A stretch of DNA of 64,000 bases from Brachyspira suanatina. GTDB lineage: Bacteria; Spirochaetota; Brachyspiria; Brachyspirales; Brachyspiraceae. The notes beneath the pieces were generated by a model. It saw only the letters and a list, made by a program, of their open reading frames with translations. It did not search any database and was not told where the DNA came from. Made by a program: the position numbers and the translations under genes. Positions 39,228 through 48,201 of the stretch are shown one piece after another. Location: NCBI RefSeq assembly GCF_001049755.1, contig NZ_CVLB01000003.1, forward strand, positions 124,001-188,000, given 5' to 3'. The stretch's first letter is position 1. The number at the start of each line of letters is the position of its first letter.

Positions 39228-39484
39228 TTGTATATAAAAATTATAAAAGTAATTATTTCTTTTTTAGTAATTACATTATTGAAAAGCTGTTCTAATTCCA
39301 GTGAAAATAAAAAATCAAATGAGTATTCATTAATAATAACACAAACTGTAATATAAATGGAACTATTAATTACAGAGCAGAATATATTATTATTGATAAT
39401 ACAATGATAAAAAATTAAATTGTTAAAATACTATTTACAAAATTAGAAAAAGTATTAATATTTATAGATAATGAAATTATTTAG
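39228..39484 (+). pseudogene. Decayed small lipoprotein gene
   Basis: From TTG 39228 the DNA encodes a lipoprotein signal (IISFLVITLLKSC, lipobox near LKSC) and SNSSENKKSNEYS before a stop. A second frame continues NNTNCNINGTINYRAEYIII, then another stop. The GTINYRAEY stretch resembles the GTARYEG and GIVEYKG stretches of the two intact small lipoproteins nearby. It is immediately upstream of one of these and is probably a broken tandem paralogue. Confidence 0.5.
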
Positions 39485-39494
39485 GGGCTAAATT

Positions 39495-39890
39495 ATGAAA
39501 CATTGTATTAAAATTCTAAGTCTATCTTTTATATTATTATTTATTTTAAGCTGCGGAAATAAAAATGATCCTATAGAAAATTTAAAGGGAACAGCTAGAT
39601 ATGAAGGAACTTTAATGACCACACAAAATACTAGACAGCTTGAAACAAACAAAGGCACTTTAATTGTTAATGAAGATAGTTCAATAGAAATCATTATAGA
39701 AGGTGGAAATATACGTTATAGTAAAGTAACCATATCAAAAGAAGAATTAACTAAAGTTGATGAGGCTTCATATACCGCAGAGAAAGATGGAAATAAATAT
39801 TCTTTTGCTTTTTATGACACCTACATGAATTTAACAATCAACAATACTGATAATACAACAACAAATGGAAAACTTTCAAAAATTAGTTAA
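39495..39890 (+). CDS. Small lipoprotein, 131 aa
   Basis: A predicted lipoprotein with signal peptide and lipobox (FILLFILSC, Cys near residue 20). The ~110-residue mature domain is beta-rich and starts LKGTARYEGTLM, with conserved Tyr/Thr strands (SYTAEKDGNKYSFAFY). The same pattern is seen in the lipoprotein at 52.6 kb. It has no known family. GGGGC precedes the ATG. It is probably exported and membrane-anchored. Confidence 0.65.
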   Translation: MKHCIKILSLSFILLFILSCGNKNDPIENLKGTARYEGTLMTTQNTRQLETNKGTLIVNEDSSIEIIIEGGNIRYSKVTISKEELTKVDEASYTAEKDGNKYSFAFYDTYMNLTINNTDNTTTNGKLSKIS

Positions 39891-39946
39891 GCTGATTTTT
39901 ATTATTGTTTAATTCATAATTCAAACATATATTTAAAACTTTGCTC

Positions 39947-40202
39947 TGGATGCGGTGAATACACGATAAATTTAAAATCCGCTTGGGTGGGCAGCAAAAA
40001 ATTCTAATTAAGTAAATGAGAAATTAAAAGTTTCTACTGCAAAGTGATACTTTAAATATAAAGGGTGGGCAAATGTAATTAAATTTTCAAACTTAATTTA
40101 CATACCCCGCCCTTTATTCTTTGTTGATTTATTTTTTAATCATAATTTAAATTGTTTTATTGCTTAATTAAAAAAGCACACCCGCCCTAGCTTTCATTAA
40201 AT
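39947..40202. repeat. Nested palindromic intergenic repeat, copy E
   Basis: Outer box TGGATGCGGTGAAT (39947-39960) is followed by GCTTGGGTGGGCAGC (39981-39995). The central inverted repeat spans 40058-40119 (ATAAAGGGTGGGCAAATGTA...TACATACCCCGCCCTTTAT), and AGCACACCCGCCCTAGC lies at 40175-40191. The right end stops about 8 bases before the MATE gene stop. It lies in a convergent gap. Confidence 0.75.
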
Positions 40203-40209
40203 TTATAAT

Positions 40210-41583
40210 TTATTTAGTATTATCCTGAAGGCTTTTTAAATGCTTTATTTCTATAGCTACCATTATAATAGTAACTAGCAAAGCAGCTCCGTCAGCAATA
40301 GGACCAGCATACATTACACCGTCTATACCAAATATTCTAGGAAGTATAATTATTAAAGGCAAAAGAAATAAAGTCTGTCTAGTTACAGCAAGGAATGCAC
40401 CCTTAAATGCTTTTCCTAAAGAACTAAAGAATGTACCAGTTACAGGCTGTGCCGCATTGATTATCATAAGCATCATAAATATTCTCATATACTTTTCAGA
40501 GAACTGAAAATAAAGTTCGCTTCCGTCACCGAATATAGAAACAATTTGTCTAGGGAAGAATTGAAATAATAAAAATGCAATGAATGTTATAGCACTTGTT
40601 ATTATGATAGTATATTTATATGTTTCAATAACCCTATCATAATTTTTAGCTCCATAATTAAAACCTATTATAGGCTGACTTCCTTGAGAAGCTCCTATAA
40701 CAAATGACATTACAAGCATGTTAACTTTCGCTACTATTCCGGAAACTGCTAAAGGTATATTACCGCCGTATATAGAATTACTTCCATAATAGCTAAGTAC
40801 ATTATTCATAACAATTTGAAGAATCATCATAGATAAGTTACTGAATCCTGCAGAAGCACCTAATGCAAATATTTTTAATATTGATTTGAATTCAGGTATA
40901 AAGCTTTGTTTTTCAAATTGAATATTTTTAAATTTGAATATGTATGCAAAAGCTATAAAGAAAGATACATACTGTCCTATAACTGTGGCAAGTGCAGCAC
41001 CTGCAATACCCATTTTAAATACAAATATAAATAAAGGGTCTAGAATAGTATTAACAATAGCACCGCTTAAAACTGAAGCCATAGAATATTTAGGACTTCC
41101 GTCTGCTCTTATGGTATAACTCATAACCATAGAAAATATATAAGCTGTAAATCCAAAAGAAGTTATATCGGTATATATTACTGCATAATCCAAAACCTCT
41201 TTTGTTGATCCGAATGCTATCATCAATTTTGTATTGAATATCTTTACCACTATTGATAATATAATACCAAATACAAATGATAAAGTAATACTGTTTCCAA
41301 TGATAACAGAAGCATGTTTATTTTCACCTTTTCCTAGCAGTATGCTGTAAAGAGAAGCTCCTCCAACACCTAGAAACAATGATATAAATATGCATATTAT
41401 AGTGAGAGGGAAAGCCACATTAGTTGCGGCATTCCCATTGATTCCCACTCCTTGTCCTATAAATATTTGATCTACTATATTATAAAGAGAACCCACAAGC
41501 ATTGATATAATACTTGGAGTTCCATATTTAAAAAGAAGCCTATGTATCTTTTCATAATACAAAGGGTTTGATGAAACTGACAT
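40210..41583 (-). CDS. MATE family efflux transporter (paralogue 1)
   Basis: A 457-aa multidrug/toxin exporter with twelve predicted membrane segments and the MATE hallmarks (TPSIISMLVGSLYNIVDQIF near the N-terminus, GSQPIIGFNYGAKNY at mid-length). The frame extends to a TTG at 41595, but ATG 41583 has a GGA ribosome site and aligns with its paralogue. It is clearly similar throughout to the MATE gene at 42.8-44.1 kb, indicating tandem duplication. Substrate is unknown. Confidence 0.9.
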   Translation of the reverse strand: MSVSSNPLYYEKIHRLLFKYGTPSIISMLVGSLYNIVDQIFIGQGVGINGNAATNVAFPLTIICIFISLFLGVGGASLYSILLGKGENKHASVIIGNSITLSFVFGIILSIVVKIFNTKLMIAFGSTKEVLDYAVIYTDITSFGFTAYIFSMVMSYTIRADGSPKYSMASVLSGAIVNTILDPLFIFVFKMGIAGAALATVIGQYVSFFIAFAYIFKFKNIQFEKQSFIPEFKSILKIFALGASAGFSNLSMMILQIVMNNVLSYYGSNSIYGGNIPLAVSGIVAKVNMLVMSFVIGASQGSQPIIGFNYGAKNYDRVIETYKYTIIITSAITFIAFLLFQFFPRQIVSIFGDGSELYFQFSEKYMRIFMMLMIINAAQPVTGTFFSSLGKAFKGAFLAVTRQTLFLLPLIIILPRIFGIDGVMYAGPIADGAALLVTIIMVAIEIKHLKSLQDNTK

Positions 41584-41820
41584 ATATAAATCCAATAAAT
41601 ATATTAAATAACCTCAATAATTATAAAGTATATTTATTTTTCTTACATTTTCAACAATTTCAATTACTTTTATTCTTTTCAAGTATTTTTAATTTTTTTA
41701 TTTCTCTGCTTACTAATATATAAAAATATAATTATAAACTATTTTTATTTATTCTATATTTGATTTAAATAATAATATATTATATAATAAATAATATGGA
41801 TAATTTAATTAATATGAAAG

Positions 41821-41920
41821 TCAAGTCAAGTCAAGTCAAGTCAAGTCAAGTCAAGTCAAGTCAAGTCAAGTCAAGTCAAGTCAAGTCAAGTCAAGTCAAG
41901 TCAAGTCAAGTTAAGTCAAA
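41821..41920 (+). repeat. Pentanucleotide tandem repeat (TCAAG)18 in the leader of the FkbM gene
   Basis: Eighteen perfect TCAAG units (41821-41910) are followed by two degenerate units (TTAAG, TCAAA). It lies 66 bases before the FkbM methyltransferase ATG and within a leader ORF (41796-42002) that encodes repeated KSSQV and overlaps the methyltransferase start. Tracts of short non-triplet repeats like this are typical hypermutable contingency loci. Confidence 0.95.
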
Positions 41921-41985
41921 TAAATCATTATACTTTAATTATATATCCAATACCATAGTTGGAAATTATTTTTTTGGAGGCATAA

Positions 41986-42762
41986 ATGTATCATATTCCT
42001 AATAGTGAAGAAGTAGAAAAAATTATAAATAAAATTGTTTGGTGGATACCTTTTAAGAATTGCAGAAATTTAATTAGAGCTATTCTATTAAAAATATACA
42101 ATATTGATGATAATATCATACGTTTAGAAAATGTTATTATATATAACAATTCTATTGCAATGTCTAAATTGATACTGGACAAACTTGGTATAAAAAAAGA
42201 ATATTATAATATTTTATTAGATATAAATGAAAATGACATTTGTATAGACTGCGGTGCTAATATGGGGCTTTTTACAAGGCTAGTTGATGTGCAAAAAGGA
42301 ATATGCTATTCTTTTGAGCCAAATACATCATTATATAATCATCTATCAAAAAGATATAAAGATTCTAAATATATACATATATATAATAATGCTGTATCTA
42401 ATAAAAATGAAAAAGTAAAATTTTTCACATCTGGTGATAATTATGTTAATGATCAAGCTTTTACTATGTCCTATGAAATGACAGATAATTATATTGAAGT
42501 TGATTCGATAAAATTTTCTGATTTCATAAAAAATGACATATTAACAAAACATGATTTTATATACTTAATAAAAATTGATATAGAAGGTGAAGAGTTTAAT
42601 GTTTTGGAAGATCTAATAAATGAAAATATTTATAAAAAAGTAGGTTATATATTCGTCGAAACTCATGAAAGATTTTTCGAAAATGGAGAAGAACGGCTAA
42701 ATAAAATAAAAAAATTGATAGAATATAATAATATAAAAAATATATATTTAGATTGGATTTAA
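41986..42762 (+). CDS. FkbM-family SAM-dependent methyltransferase
   Basis: A 258-aa class I methyltransferase with SAM motif I IDCGANMGLF near residue 85, an acidic SFEPN loop, and the FkbM signature IKIDIEGEEFNVLEDL. FkbM enzymes O-methylate sugars or antibiotics; in surface polysaccharide or flagellar glycan loci they alter antigenicity. GGAGG lies just upstream of the ATG. The gene sits on the opposite strand between two duplicated MATE genes and its 3' end overlaps the second MATE gene by four bases. An 18-copy TCAAG repeat lies in its leader. Confidence 0.85.
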   Translation: MYHIPNSEEVEKIINKIVWWIPFKNCRNLIRAILLKIYNIDDNIIRLENVIIYNNSIAMSKLILDKLGIKKEYYNILLDINENDICIDCGANMGLFTRLVDVQKGICYSFEPNTSLYNHLSKRYKDSKYIHIYNNAVSNKNEKVKFFTSGDNYVNDQAFTMSYEMTDNYIEVDSIKFSDFIKNDILTKHDFIYLIKIDIEGEEFNVLEDLINENIYKKVGYIFVETHERFFENGEERLNKIKKLIEYNNIKNIYLDWI

Positions 42763-44141
42763 TTATTATAATTTTTCTTCATATTTTTTAAATTTTTTAT
42801 TTCTCTGCTTACCAATATAACAGTAACGATTAAAGCAGCTCCGTCAGCAACAGGTCCTGCATACATTACTCCGTCTATACCTAATATTCTAGGAAGTATT
42901 ATTATAAGAGGAAGTAAAAATATAATCTGTCTTGTCATAGATATAAATGCTCCTTTGAATGCTTTTCCTAAAGAAGTAAAGAATGTACCTGTTACAGGCT
43001 GAATACCATTTATCACCATTAATGCCATATATATTCTCATGTATTCTTCAGCAAAATGAAAATACAATTCGCTTCCGTCCCCGAATATTCCTACAATCTG
43101 TCTTGGTAATAATTGAAATAGAAGAAAAGCTATAAAAGCCATAATAGTTGTTATTGTTATAGTAAGCTTATATGTCTTTATAACTCTGTCATAATTCTGA
43201 GCCCCATAATTAAAACCTATTATAGGCTGGCTTCCCTGAGATGTACCTATTATAAAAGCCATTACAAGCATATTTACTTTTGAAATAATGCCTGCCACAG
43301 CCAAAGGAATATTTCCGCCGTATATGGAATTAGTACCATAATAGCTGAGTACATTATTCATAGTGATTTGAACGGCCATCATTGCTAATTGATTAAAACC
43401 TGATGATGAACCTAAAGAAAATATTTTCAATATGTTTTTAGGATCAACTTTAAAATTATCTCTTTCAAAAGTTATATGTTTGAATCTGAATAAATATCTG
43501 AAAACTATAGCAAATGAAATGAACTGTCCTATTATTGTTGCAAGTGCCGCACCTGATATACCCATATCAAATTTAAATATTAAAATAGGGTCTAATATAG
43601 TATTTACAATGGCACCTGTAAGAACTGACATCATAGAATATTTAGGGCTTCCGTCAGCTCTTATTATATGACTCATCATCGTAGAAAATATAAATGGTAT
43701 AAATCCGAACGCTGTTATATTTGTATATTCTATTGCATAAGGTAAAACCTCTTTTGTAGAGCCGAACATAACCATAAAATTTTTATTAAACAGTTTTACT
43801 ATCACTGTAAATATAAAACCTAATGCCAAAGCAGATACTACAGCATTTCCTATAAAAGTAGCAGCTCTTTTATTATTACCTTGTCCTAATAATATGCTGT
43901 ACATTGAGGCACTTCCAAATCCATGAAACAATGCTATAGACATACAAATTATAGTAAGAGGAAAAGCAACATTAGTGGCGGCGTTTCCATTAATACCTAT
44001 TCCTTGGCCTATAAATATTTGATCTACTATATTATATAAAGAACCTACAAGCATTGATATAATACTTGGAGTGGCATATTTAAAAAGAAGTTTATATGGT
44101 TTCTCATAGTATAGAGGATTAGAAACTACATCATTATTCAT
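42759..44141 (-). CDS. MATE family efflux transporter (paralogue 2)
   Basis: A 460-aa exporter very similar to paralogue 1 over its whole length (same NPLYYEK start, TPSIISMLVGSLYNIVDQIF, GSQPIIGFNYGAQNY and PLIIILPRILGIDGVMY). Twelve membrane segments are predicted. Its stop overlaps the convergent FkbM gene. Confidence 0.9.
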   Translation of the reverse strand: MNNDVVSNPLYYEKPYKLLFKYATPSIISMLVGSLYNIVDQIFIGQGIGINGNAATNVAFPLTIICMSIALFHGFGSASMYSILLGQGNNKRAATFIGNAVVSALALGFIFTVIVKLFNKNFMVMFGSTKEVLPYAIEYTNITAFGFIPFIFSTMMSHIIRADGSPKYSMMSVLTGAIVNTILDPILIFKFDMGISGAALATIIGQFISFAIVFRYLFRFKHITFERDNFKVDPKNILKIFSLGSSSGFNQLAMMAVQITMNNVLSYYGTNSIYGGNIPLAVAGIISKVNMLVMAFIIGTSQGSQPIIGFNYGAQNYDRVIKTYKLTITITTIMAFIAFLLFQLLPRQIVGIFGDGSELYFHFAEEYMRIYMALMVINGIQPVTGTFFTSLGKAFKGAFISMTRQIIFLLPLIIILPRILGIDGVMYAGPVADGAALIVTVILVSREIKNLKNMKKNYNN

Positions 44142-44304
44142 AAATAAAATCCGTTATATAAAAATAATTCTATTAAGTATATTTTATTTTTCTGTTTTTT
44201 CAATAATGTAATTTTCAAATTGAATATATAAATAATTTTCTTTATGCTTTACGAAATATATTTTTTACTATATAATTTTTATAAAATTAATTGGGTGTTT
44301 TTAT

Positions 44305-45060
44305 ATGATAACAAAAAGAATAATTCCATGTTTAGATGTAAGAGATGGAAGAGTTGTAAAGGGCACTAACTTTGAAGGATTAAAAGATGTTGATGATCCT
44401 GTGGAGCTTGCTAAATATTATAATAATTCTTTAGCTGATGAGCTCGTATTTTATGATATTACAGCTTCTTATGAGGGAAGAAAATTATTTGTAAACGTAC
44501 TTGAGAAAGTTGCCAATGAAATATTTATACCTCTTACAGTGGGAGGCGGAATAAACACTATAAAAGATTTTGACATGGTTTTAAAATCCGGAGCTGATAA
44601 AGTAAGTGTAAATTCCGGAGCTATAAAGAATCCTGATTTAATAAGGGAAGCCGCTGAAAAATACGGAAATCAATGTGTAGTTCTTTCTATAGATATAAAA
44701 AGAGTTAATGGAAAATATTCTGTATTTTCTAAAGGCGGAAGAGAAGACACTGGAATTGATGCAATTGAATGGGCTGTAAAAGGCGAGAAAAACGGAGCAG
44801 GAGAGCTTGTAATAAATAGTATTGATACGGACGGAGTAAAAAACGGTTTTGATATAGAATTGCTTAAAGAAATAGCTGATAATGTTTCTATACCTTTAAT
44901 CGCTTCAGGAGGTGCAGGAAACATGGAGCATTTCAAAGATGTATTTCAGGTTAAAGGTGTTGATGCTGGGCTTGCTGCTTCAATATTTCACTTCAAAGAA
45001 ATAGATATTAAAGAATTAAAAGAGTATCTTCAAAAAAATAATATCAAGGTAAGACTTTAA
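44305..45060 (+). CDS. hisF: Imidazole glycerol phosphate synthase cyclase subunit HisF
   Basis: HisF cyclises PRFAR with ammonia from HisH to give IGP (histidine) and AICAR (purine). The 251-aa TIM barrel has both catalytic aspartates, D11 (IPCLDVRDGRVVKG) and D130 (VLSIDIKR), and the two phosphate-binding glycine loops (VGGGINT, ASGGAG). No hisH or other his gene is in the window, so it is an isolated his gene here. GGGTGT precedes the ATG. It may depend on hisH elsewhere, or serve a HisF-like role in sugar amidination as in some LPS loci. Confidence 0.93.
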   Translation: MITKRIIPCLDVRDGRVVKGTNFEGLKDVDDPVELAKYYNNSLADELVFYDITASYEGRKLFVNVLEKVANEIFIPLTVGGGINTIKDFDMVLKSGADKVSVNSGAIKNPDLIREAAEKYGNQCVVLSIDIKRVNGKYSVFSKGGREDTGIDAIEWAVKGEKNGAGELVINSIDTDGVKNGFDIELLKEIADNVSIPLIASGGAGNMEHFKDVFQVKGVDAGLAASIFHFKEIDIKELKEYLQKNNIKVRL

Positions 45061-45083
45061 ATTTTTTATATATTTTAACTTTT

Positions 45084-45520
45084 TTACCGCACGGTGAATA
45101 CGTTTTTATTTGTTATTTAAATTATAATTCAGGACGCATATATGTTAAAAATTTATTTTAGAGTGCGTTGTATAAAGTCATAAATTTAAAAAACTCTTGG
45201 CTGGGAAGCTAAAAATTCTAATGAGATAATAAAGAATTAAAAAGTTTATATTATATATAAAAACTATGAGCCTTGAGGGTGGGGAATGAAAATAAGTTTT
45301 AAAACTTAATTACATACCCCACCCTTTATTATTATATGTATTAATTTGCAATTATAGTTTTTTTATATTTAAAGATTTAATCTGTAATTATAACACCCGC
45401 CCTAGTATTTATTATATTTAAAAATTTATTTAACGTACGGTGAATGCATTTTTATTTACTATTTAAATTATGATTCATAATTAATTTATATTTTAAATTT
45501 TACTCTGCGTGCGATGAATG
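45084..45520. repeat. Nested palindromic intergenic repeat, full copy F
   Basis: Outer box TTACCGCACGGTGAAT (45084-45099) and GAGTGCGTTGTATAA (from 45161) are followed by a degraded CTCTTGGCTGGGAAGC box (45193-45208). The central inverted repeat runs from 45271 (CCTTGAGGGTGGGGAATGAA) to 45328 (TTACATACCCCACCCTTTAT). ACACCCGCCCTAG lies at 45393-45405. Outer boxes TAACGTACGGTGAAT (from 45431) and CTGCGTGCGATGAAT (from 45505) close it. It fills a convergent gap between hisF and MATE 3. Confidence 0.75.
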
Positions 45521-45535
45521 AAGCTATAAAATCAA

Positions 45536-46909
45536 TTATGAATTAATCTCATTTTCCATCATATTTTTCTTCTTTGTTGTTCTATAAATATAGATATACA
45601 TTATTGCTGACAATAGTATAGAAACAACATCTGCTATAGGCTGAGACCATATTATACCATTAATTCCAAAAAATTTTGTACCGAAATATATTGCAGGCAC
45701 AAATGCTATTCCCTGTCTGCATACTGATAAAATTAAAGAAGGCAATGCTTTTCCTAATGCCTGAAATGTTGATATGAATACGAACTGAAATCCTATAATA
45801 GGAGCTACTGAATATGCCGCTATTAAAAATTTAGAACCATATTCTATAACTTCATCATTCTTTATGAATATTGCTATAAGCTCTTTTGAGAATATAAAAG
45901 CAAAAATTAAAAATATTATTCCTGACACAAAACTAAATAAGCATGAAAGTTTTATTGAGGCATTCATTCTTTTATAGTTTTTGGAAGCATAATTATATCC
46001 TATAAAAGGCTGTACTCCCTGCCCTAATCCTATGAATACCAAAAGAACAAGCATGAATATTCTTTGCGAAACTCCAAGACCTGCTACTACATTATCATTA
46101 TATTTAGATGCAAAATTATTTATTAAAATATTTGCTATGCTTATTAATACATTGTTCATAAACACAGGAAAGCCTATTGAAAATACATTATTTAGTATAT
46201 CTTTTGTTAATGCAAAATCTTTAAATCTTATTGAAAGAAAACTGCTTTTTTTAGCTATATGCCAAATATAATATAATGTAGAAGAAGCATTACCTATTAT
46301 AGTGGCAAGAGCAGCACCAGCAACACCTATATTCATATAAAGAATCATTATTGGATCTAATATGATATTTATTATAGTACCAAGCATCATACCTATCATA
46401 GCTTCTTTTGAAGAACCTTCAGAACGTACAATCTGCCCCAATGACATTTGACAAACTACAAATACAGCTCCGAATGCCACTATAAGTAAATAGTCTTTAG
46501 CAAATTTATATGTATTTTGGCTTGCTCCTGATAATTTCAGTATCTTATTTAAAAATACCAAAAAAACTATCATACATACAAATCCAGTAATAACACTTGC
46601 AAAAAATGCAAAAGATGAAACCTGCTTTGCCTTATCATAATTTCTTGCACCTAAACTTCTTGATATATAAGAAGCTCCACCTATTCCGTATATAGATCCA
46701 AATGACATAAGAACCAAATAAATAGGCATAGTCAAAGAAACGGCAGCTACCTGATTAGGATCATTAGTCTGACCTACAAAAAAAGTATCTACCATATTAT
46801 AGAATACGTTAACAAGCATTCCTAGTATGGTTGGAAGAGCCAAGGTTATTAATGCTTTATATACCGGATAATTTTCAAATATATCTATTTTCTTATCGTT
46901 CTGATTCAT
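45536..46909 (-). CDS. MATE family efflux transporter (divergent type)
   Basis: A 457-aa MATE exporter with about twelve membrane segments and the MATE repeat motifs VNVFYNMVDTFFVGQ and GVQPFIGYNYASKNYKR. It belongs to a different MATE subgroup from the two paralogues upstream: the termini differ and identity is visibly lower. Single gene. Substrate is unknown. Confidence 0.9.
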   Translation of the reverse strand: MNQNDKKIDIFENYPVYKALITLALPTILGMLVNVFYNMVDTFFVGQTNDPNQVAAVSLTMPIYLVLMSFGSIYGIGGASYISRSLGARNYDKAKQVSSFAFFASVITGFVCMIVFLVFLNKILKLSGASQNTYKFAKDYLLIVAFGAVFVVCQMSLGQIVRSEGSSKEAMIGMMLGTIINIILDPIMILYMNIGVAGAALATIIGNASSTLYYIWHIAKKSSFLSIRFKDFALTKDILNNVFSIGFPVFMNNVLISIANILINNFASKYNDNVVAGLGVSQRIFMLVLLVFIGLGQGVQPFIGYNYASKNYKRMNASIKLSCLFSFVSGIIFLIFAFIFSKELIAIFIKNDEVIEYGSKFLIAAYSVAPIIGFQFVFISTFQALGKALPSLILSVCRQGIAFVPAIYFGTKFFGINGIIWSQPIADVVSILLSAIMYIYIYRTTKKKNMMENEINS

Positions 46910-46995
46910 AATATTTTCCCAAAAAAGTAAAGAGTATTATATTACATTTGATTTTTATTATCAAGCATTAATCAAGTGAGAATTTAGCTATAAAC

Positions 46996-47120
46996 CTAAT
47001 AAAAACTTGGGCGGGTATTAACATTTCTGTATTGGCATTGAAGAAAAGTAAAATAATAATTTCACAGTAAAATACAAAAGAATAAAGGGCGGGGTATGTA
47101 AATAAAATTTTTAACTGTAA
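46996..47120. repeat. Palindromic intergenic repeat, left half copy G
   Basis: AATAAAAACTTGGGCGGGTAT (47000-47020) is followed by the left arm of the central module (AATAAAGGGCGGGGTATGTA, 47081-47100). The right half is missing. It lies in the 529-bp divergent gap between MATE 3 and the PepSY-like gene; the rest of that gap is featureless AT-rich DNA until the promoter at 47364. Confidence 0.7.
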
Positions 47121-47363
47121 AAGCTAATATATTTATATTAAAAAATTATTCTATGTTATAAAAATTACAATTTTTAACCAGAATTTCCAATTTTATTCTA
47201 ATTTTCATAGCAAAATATTATATTTACAGCCAATTTTATAGTATTTGTAAATATATTTTACATTTATTCTTACCATATTACCTATTTATGTATTATACGT
47301 ATTGTAATACTGTGTTTTTTATTTAGTTTTGTAAATTTATTGTAAATTATTCGTAAATAAATA

Positions 47364-47391
47364 TTGCTTAATTTTTACATTCTGCTATAAT
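47364..47391 (+). promoter_or_regulatory. Promoter of the PepSY-like gene
   Basis: TTGCTT (47364-47369) and TATAAT (47386-47391) lie 16 bp apart, 48 bases before the ATG. Confidence 0.6.
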
Positions 47392-47438
47392 TATAAATGT
47401 AAAGAGATTTTACAATATACACTGTAAGGAGATACAAT

Positions 47439-47819
47439 ATGACTAATAGCTTAAACCTTTTTATTAAAATTACACCTAGCCAATTACCTGAGAATATTAG
47501 AAGATTTATCGCTTCTAATTACAGCAAAGCTAAAATCGTTTATATTGATAAAGTAAAAGATCAATATGAAATTAAATTAAACAATGGTATTTATATCAAC
47601 TTTGACAAAAACGGAAGTTGGAACTATATAAGCAGCGACGATAAATTATCTGAAAATATACTTCCAAAAACTATAGCTAGCAAAATTAAAAACATAATGA
47701 AAAAATATAATAATGCTTATGTTTTTGAAATCAGCAAAAGAATAGAGTTCTACAGAGTAAGATTAACTAATTCTTTAGAAATTAGAATAAAAAATAACGG
47801 ACAATTAATAATGGCATAA
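47439..47819 (+). CDS. PepSY-like (DUF2874) protein, 126 aa
   Basis: A small soluble protein with two copies of a ~55-residue beta-lactamase-inhibitor-like unit. The first reads LPENIRRFIASNYSKAKIVY...YEIKLNNGIYINFDKNGSW. The second is a divergent copy starting LPKTIASKIKNIMKKYNNAY. This is the PepSY-like/DUF2874 pattern, usually found in exported proteins; here there is no signal peptide. AAGGAG lies 8 bases before the ATG. A terminator follows. Function is unknown. Confidence 0.68.
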   Translation: MTNSLNLFIKITPSQLPENIRRFIASNYSKAKIVYIDKVKDQYEIKLNNGIYINFDKNGSWNYISSDDKLSENILPKTIASKIKNIMKKYNNAYVFEISKRIEFYRVRLTNSLEIRIKNNGQLIMA

Positions 47820-47858
47820 CTTTTATCATTTTGTATCTCTTTAAAGTGATTAATATAT

Positions 47859-47898
47859 AAGGCTTGAGTCTTTAATTAGATTCGAGTCTTTTGTTTTA
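47859..47898 (+). terminator. Terminator after the PepSY-like gene
   Basis: GGCTTGAGTC (47861-47870) pairs with GATTCGAGTC (47879-47888) using three G-T pairs, flanked by AA/TT; TTTTGTTTT follows. Confidence 0.72.
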
Positions 47899-47902
47899 TA
47901 AA

Positions 47903-48113
47903 TTCCATTACATTTGCCCGCCCTCTAGGCTTATTATTCAAATCTGAAATTTGCACTTATAGTTTCTTATTATCTAATTAGAATTTTTTGCTGCCCGCCC
48001 AAGCTTATTTTAAATTTAGAATGCATACAACGCACGCAGAATAATATTTAAAATATATACTAATTAAAAATAATAGTTTAAATAATAAATTAAAATCAGT
48101 TCACCGTGCGATT
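47903..48113. repeat. Palindromic intergenic repeat, right half copy H
   Basis: Right arm of the central module (TTACATTTGCCCGCCCTCTA, 47908-47927) is followed by GCTGCCCGCCCAAGC (47990-48004) and outer boxes CAACGCACGCAGA (48028-48040) and TTCACCGTGCGATT (48100-48113). The left half is missing. It ends 34 bases before the addB promoter. Confidence 0.72.
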
Positions 48114-48147
48114 AATGAAATTCAAATAACAAATTCAAAAACTCATT

Positions 48148-48176
48148 TTGACAAAATATATTCATTCTAGTATAAT
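48148..48176 (+). promoter_or_regulatory. Consensus promoter of the AddB-like gene
   Basis: TTGACA (48148-48153) and TATAAT (48171-48176) with 17-bp spacing form a perfect sigma-70 consensus, 25 bases before the ATG. Confidence 0.85.
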
Positions 48177-48201
48177 TAAATAAAAAAAGAGATATACATA
48201 T

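Noticed and set aside
41821-41910. CRISPR array
   Set aside because: The unit is only 5 bp and contiguous with no spacers; no cas genes are present.
41796-42002. Leader ORF of KSSQV repeats as a fusion partner of the FkbM protein (phase variation by frame change)
   Set aside because: In the FkbM frame there are stops at 41956-41958 and directly before the ATG (41983-41985), so no repeat number can fuse them.
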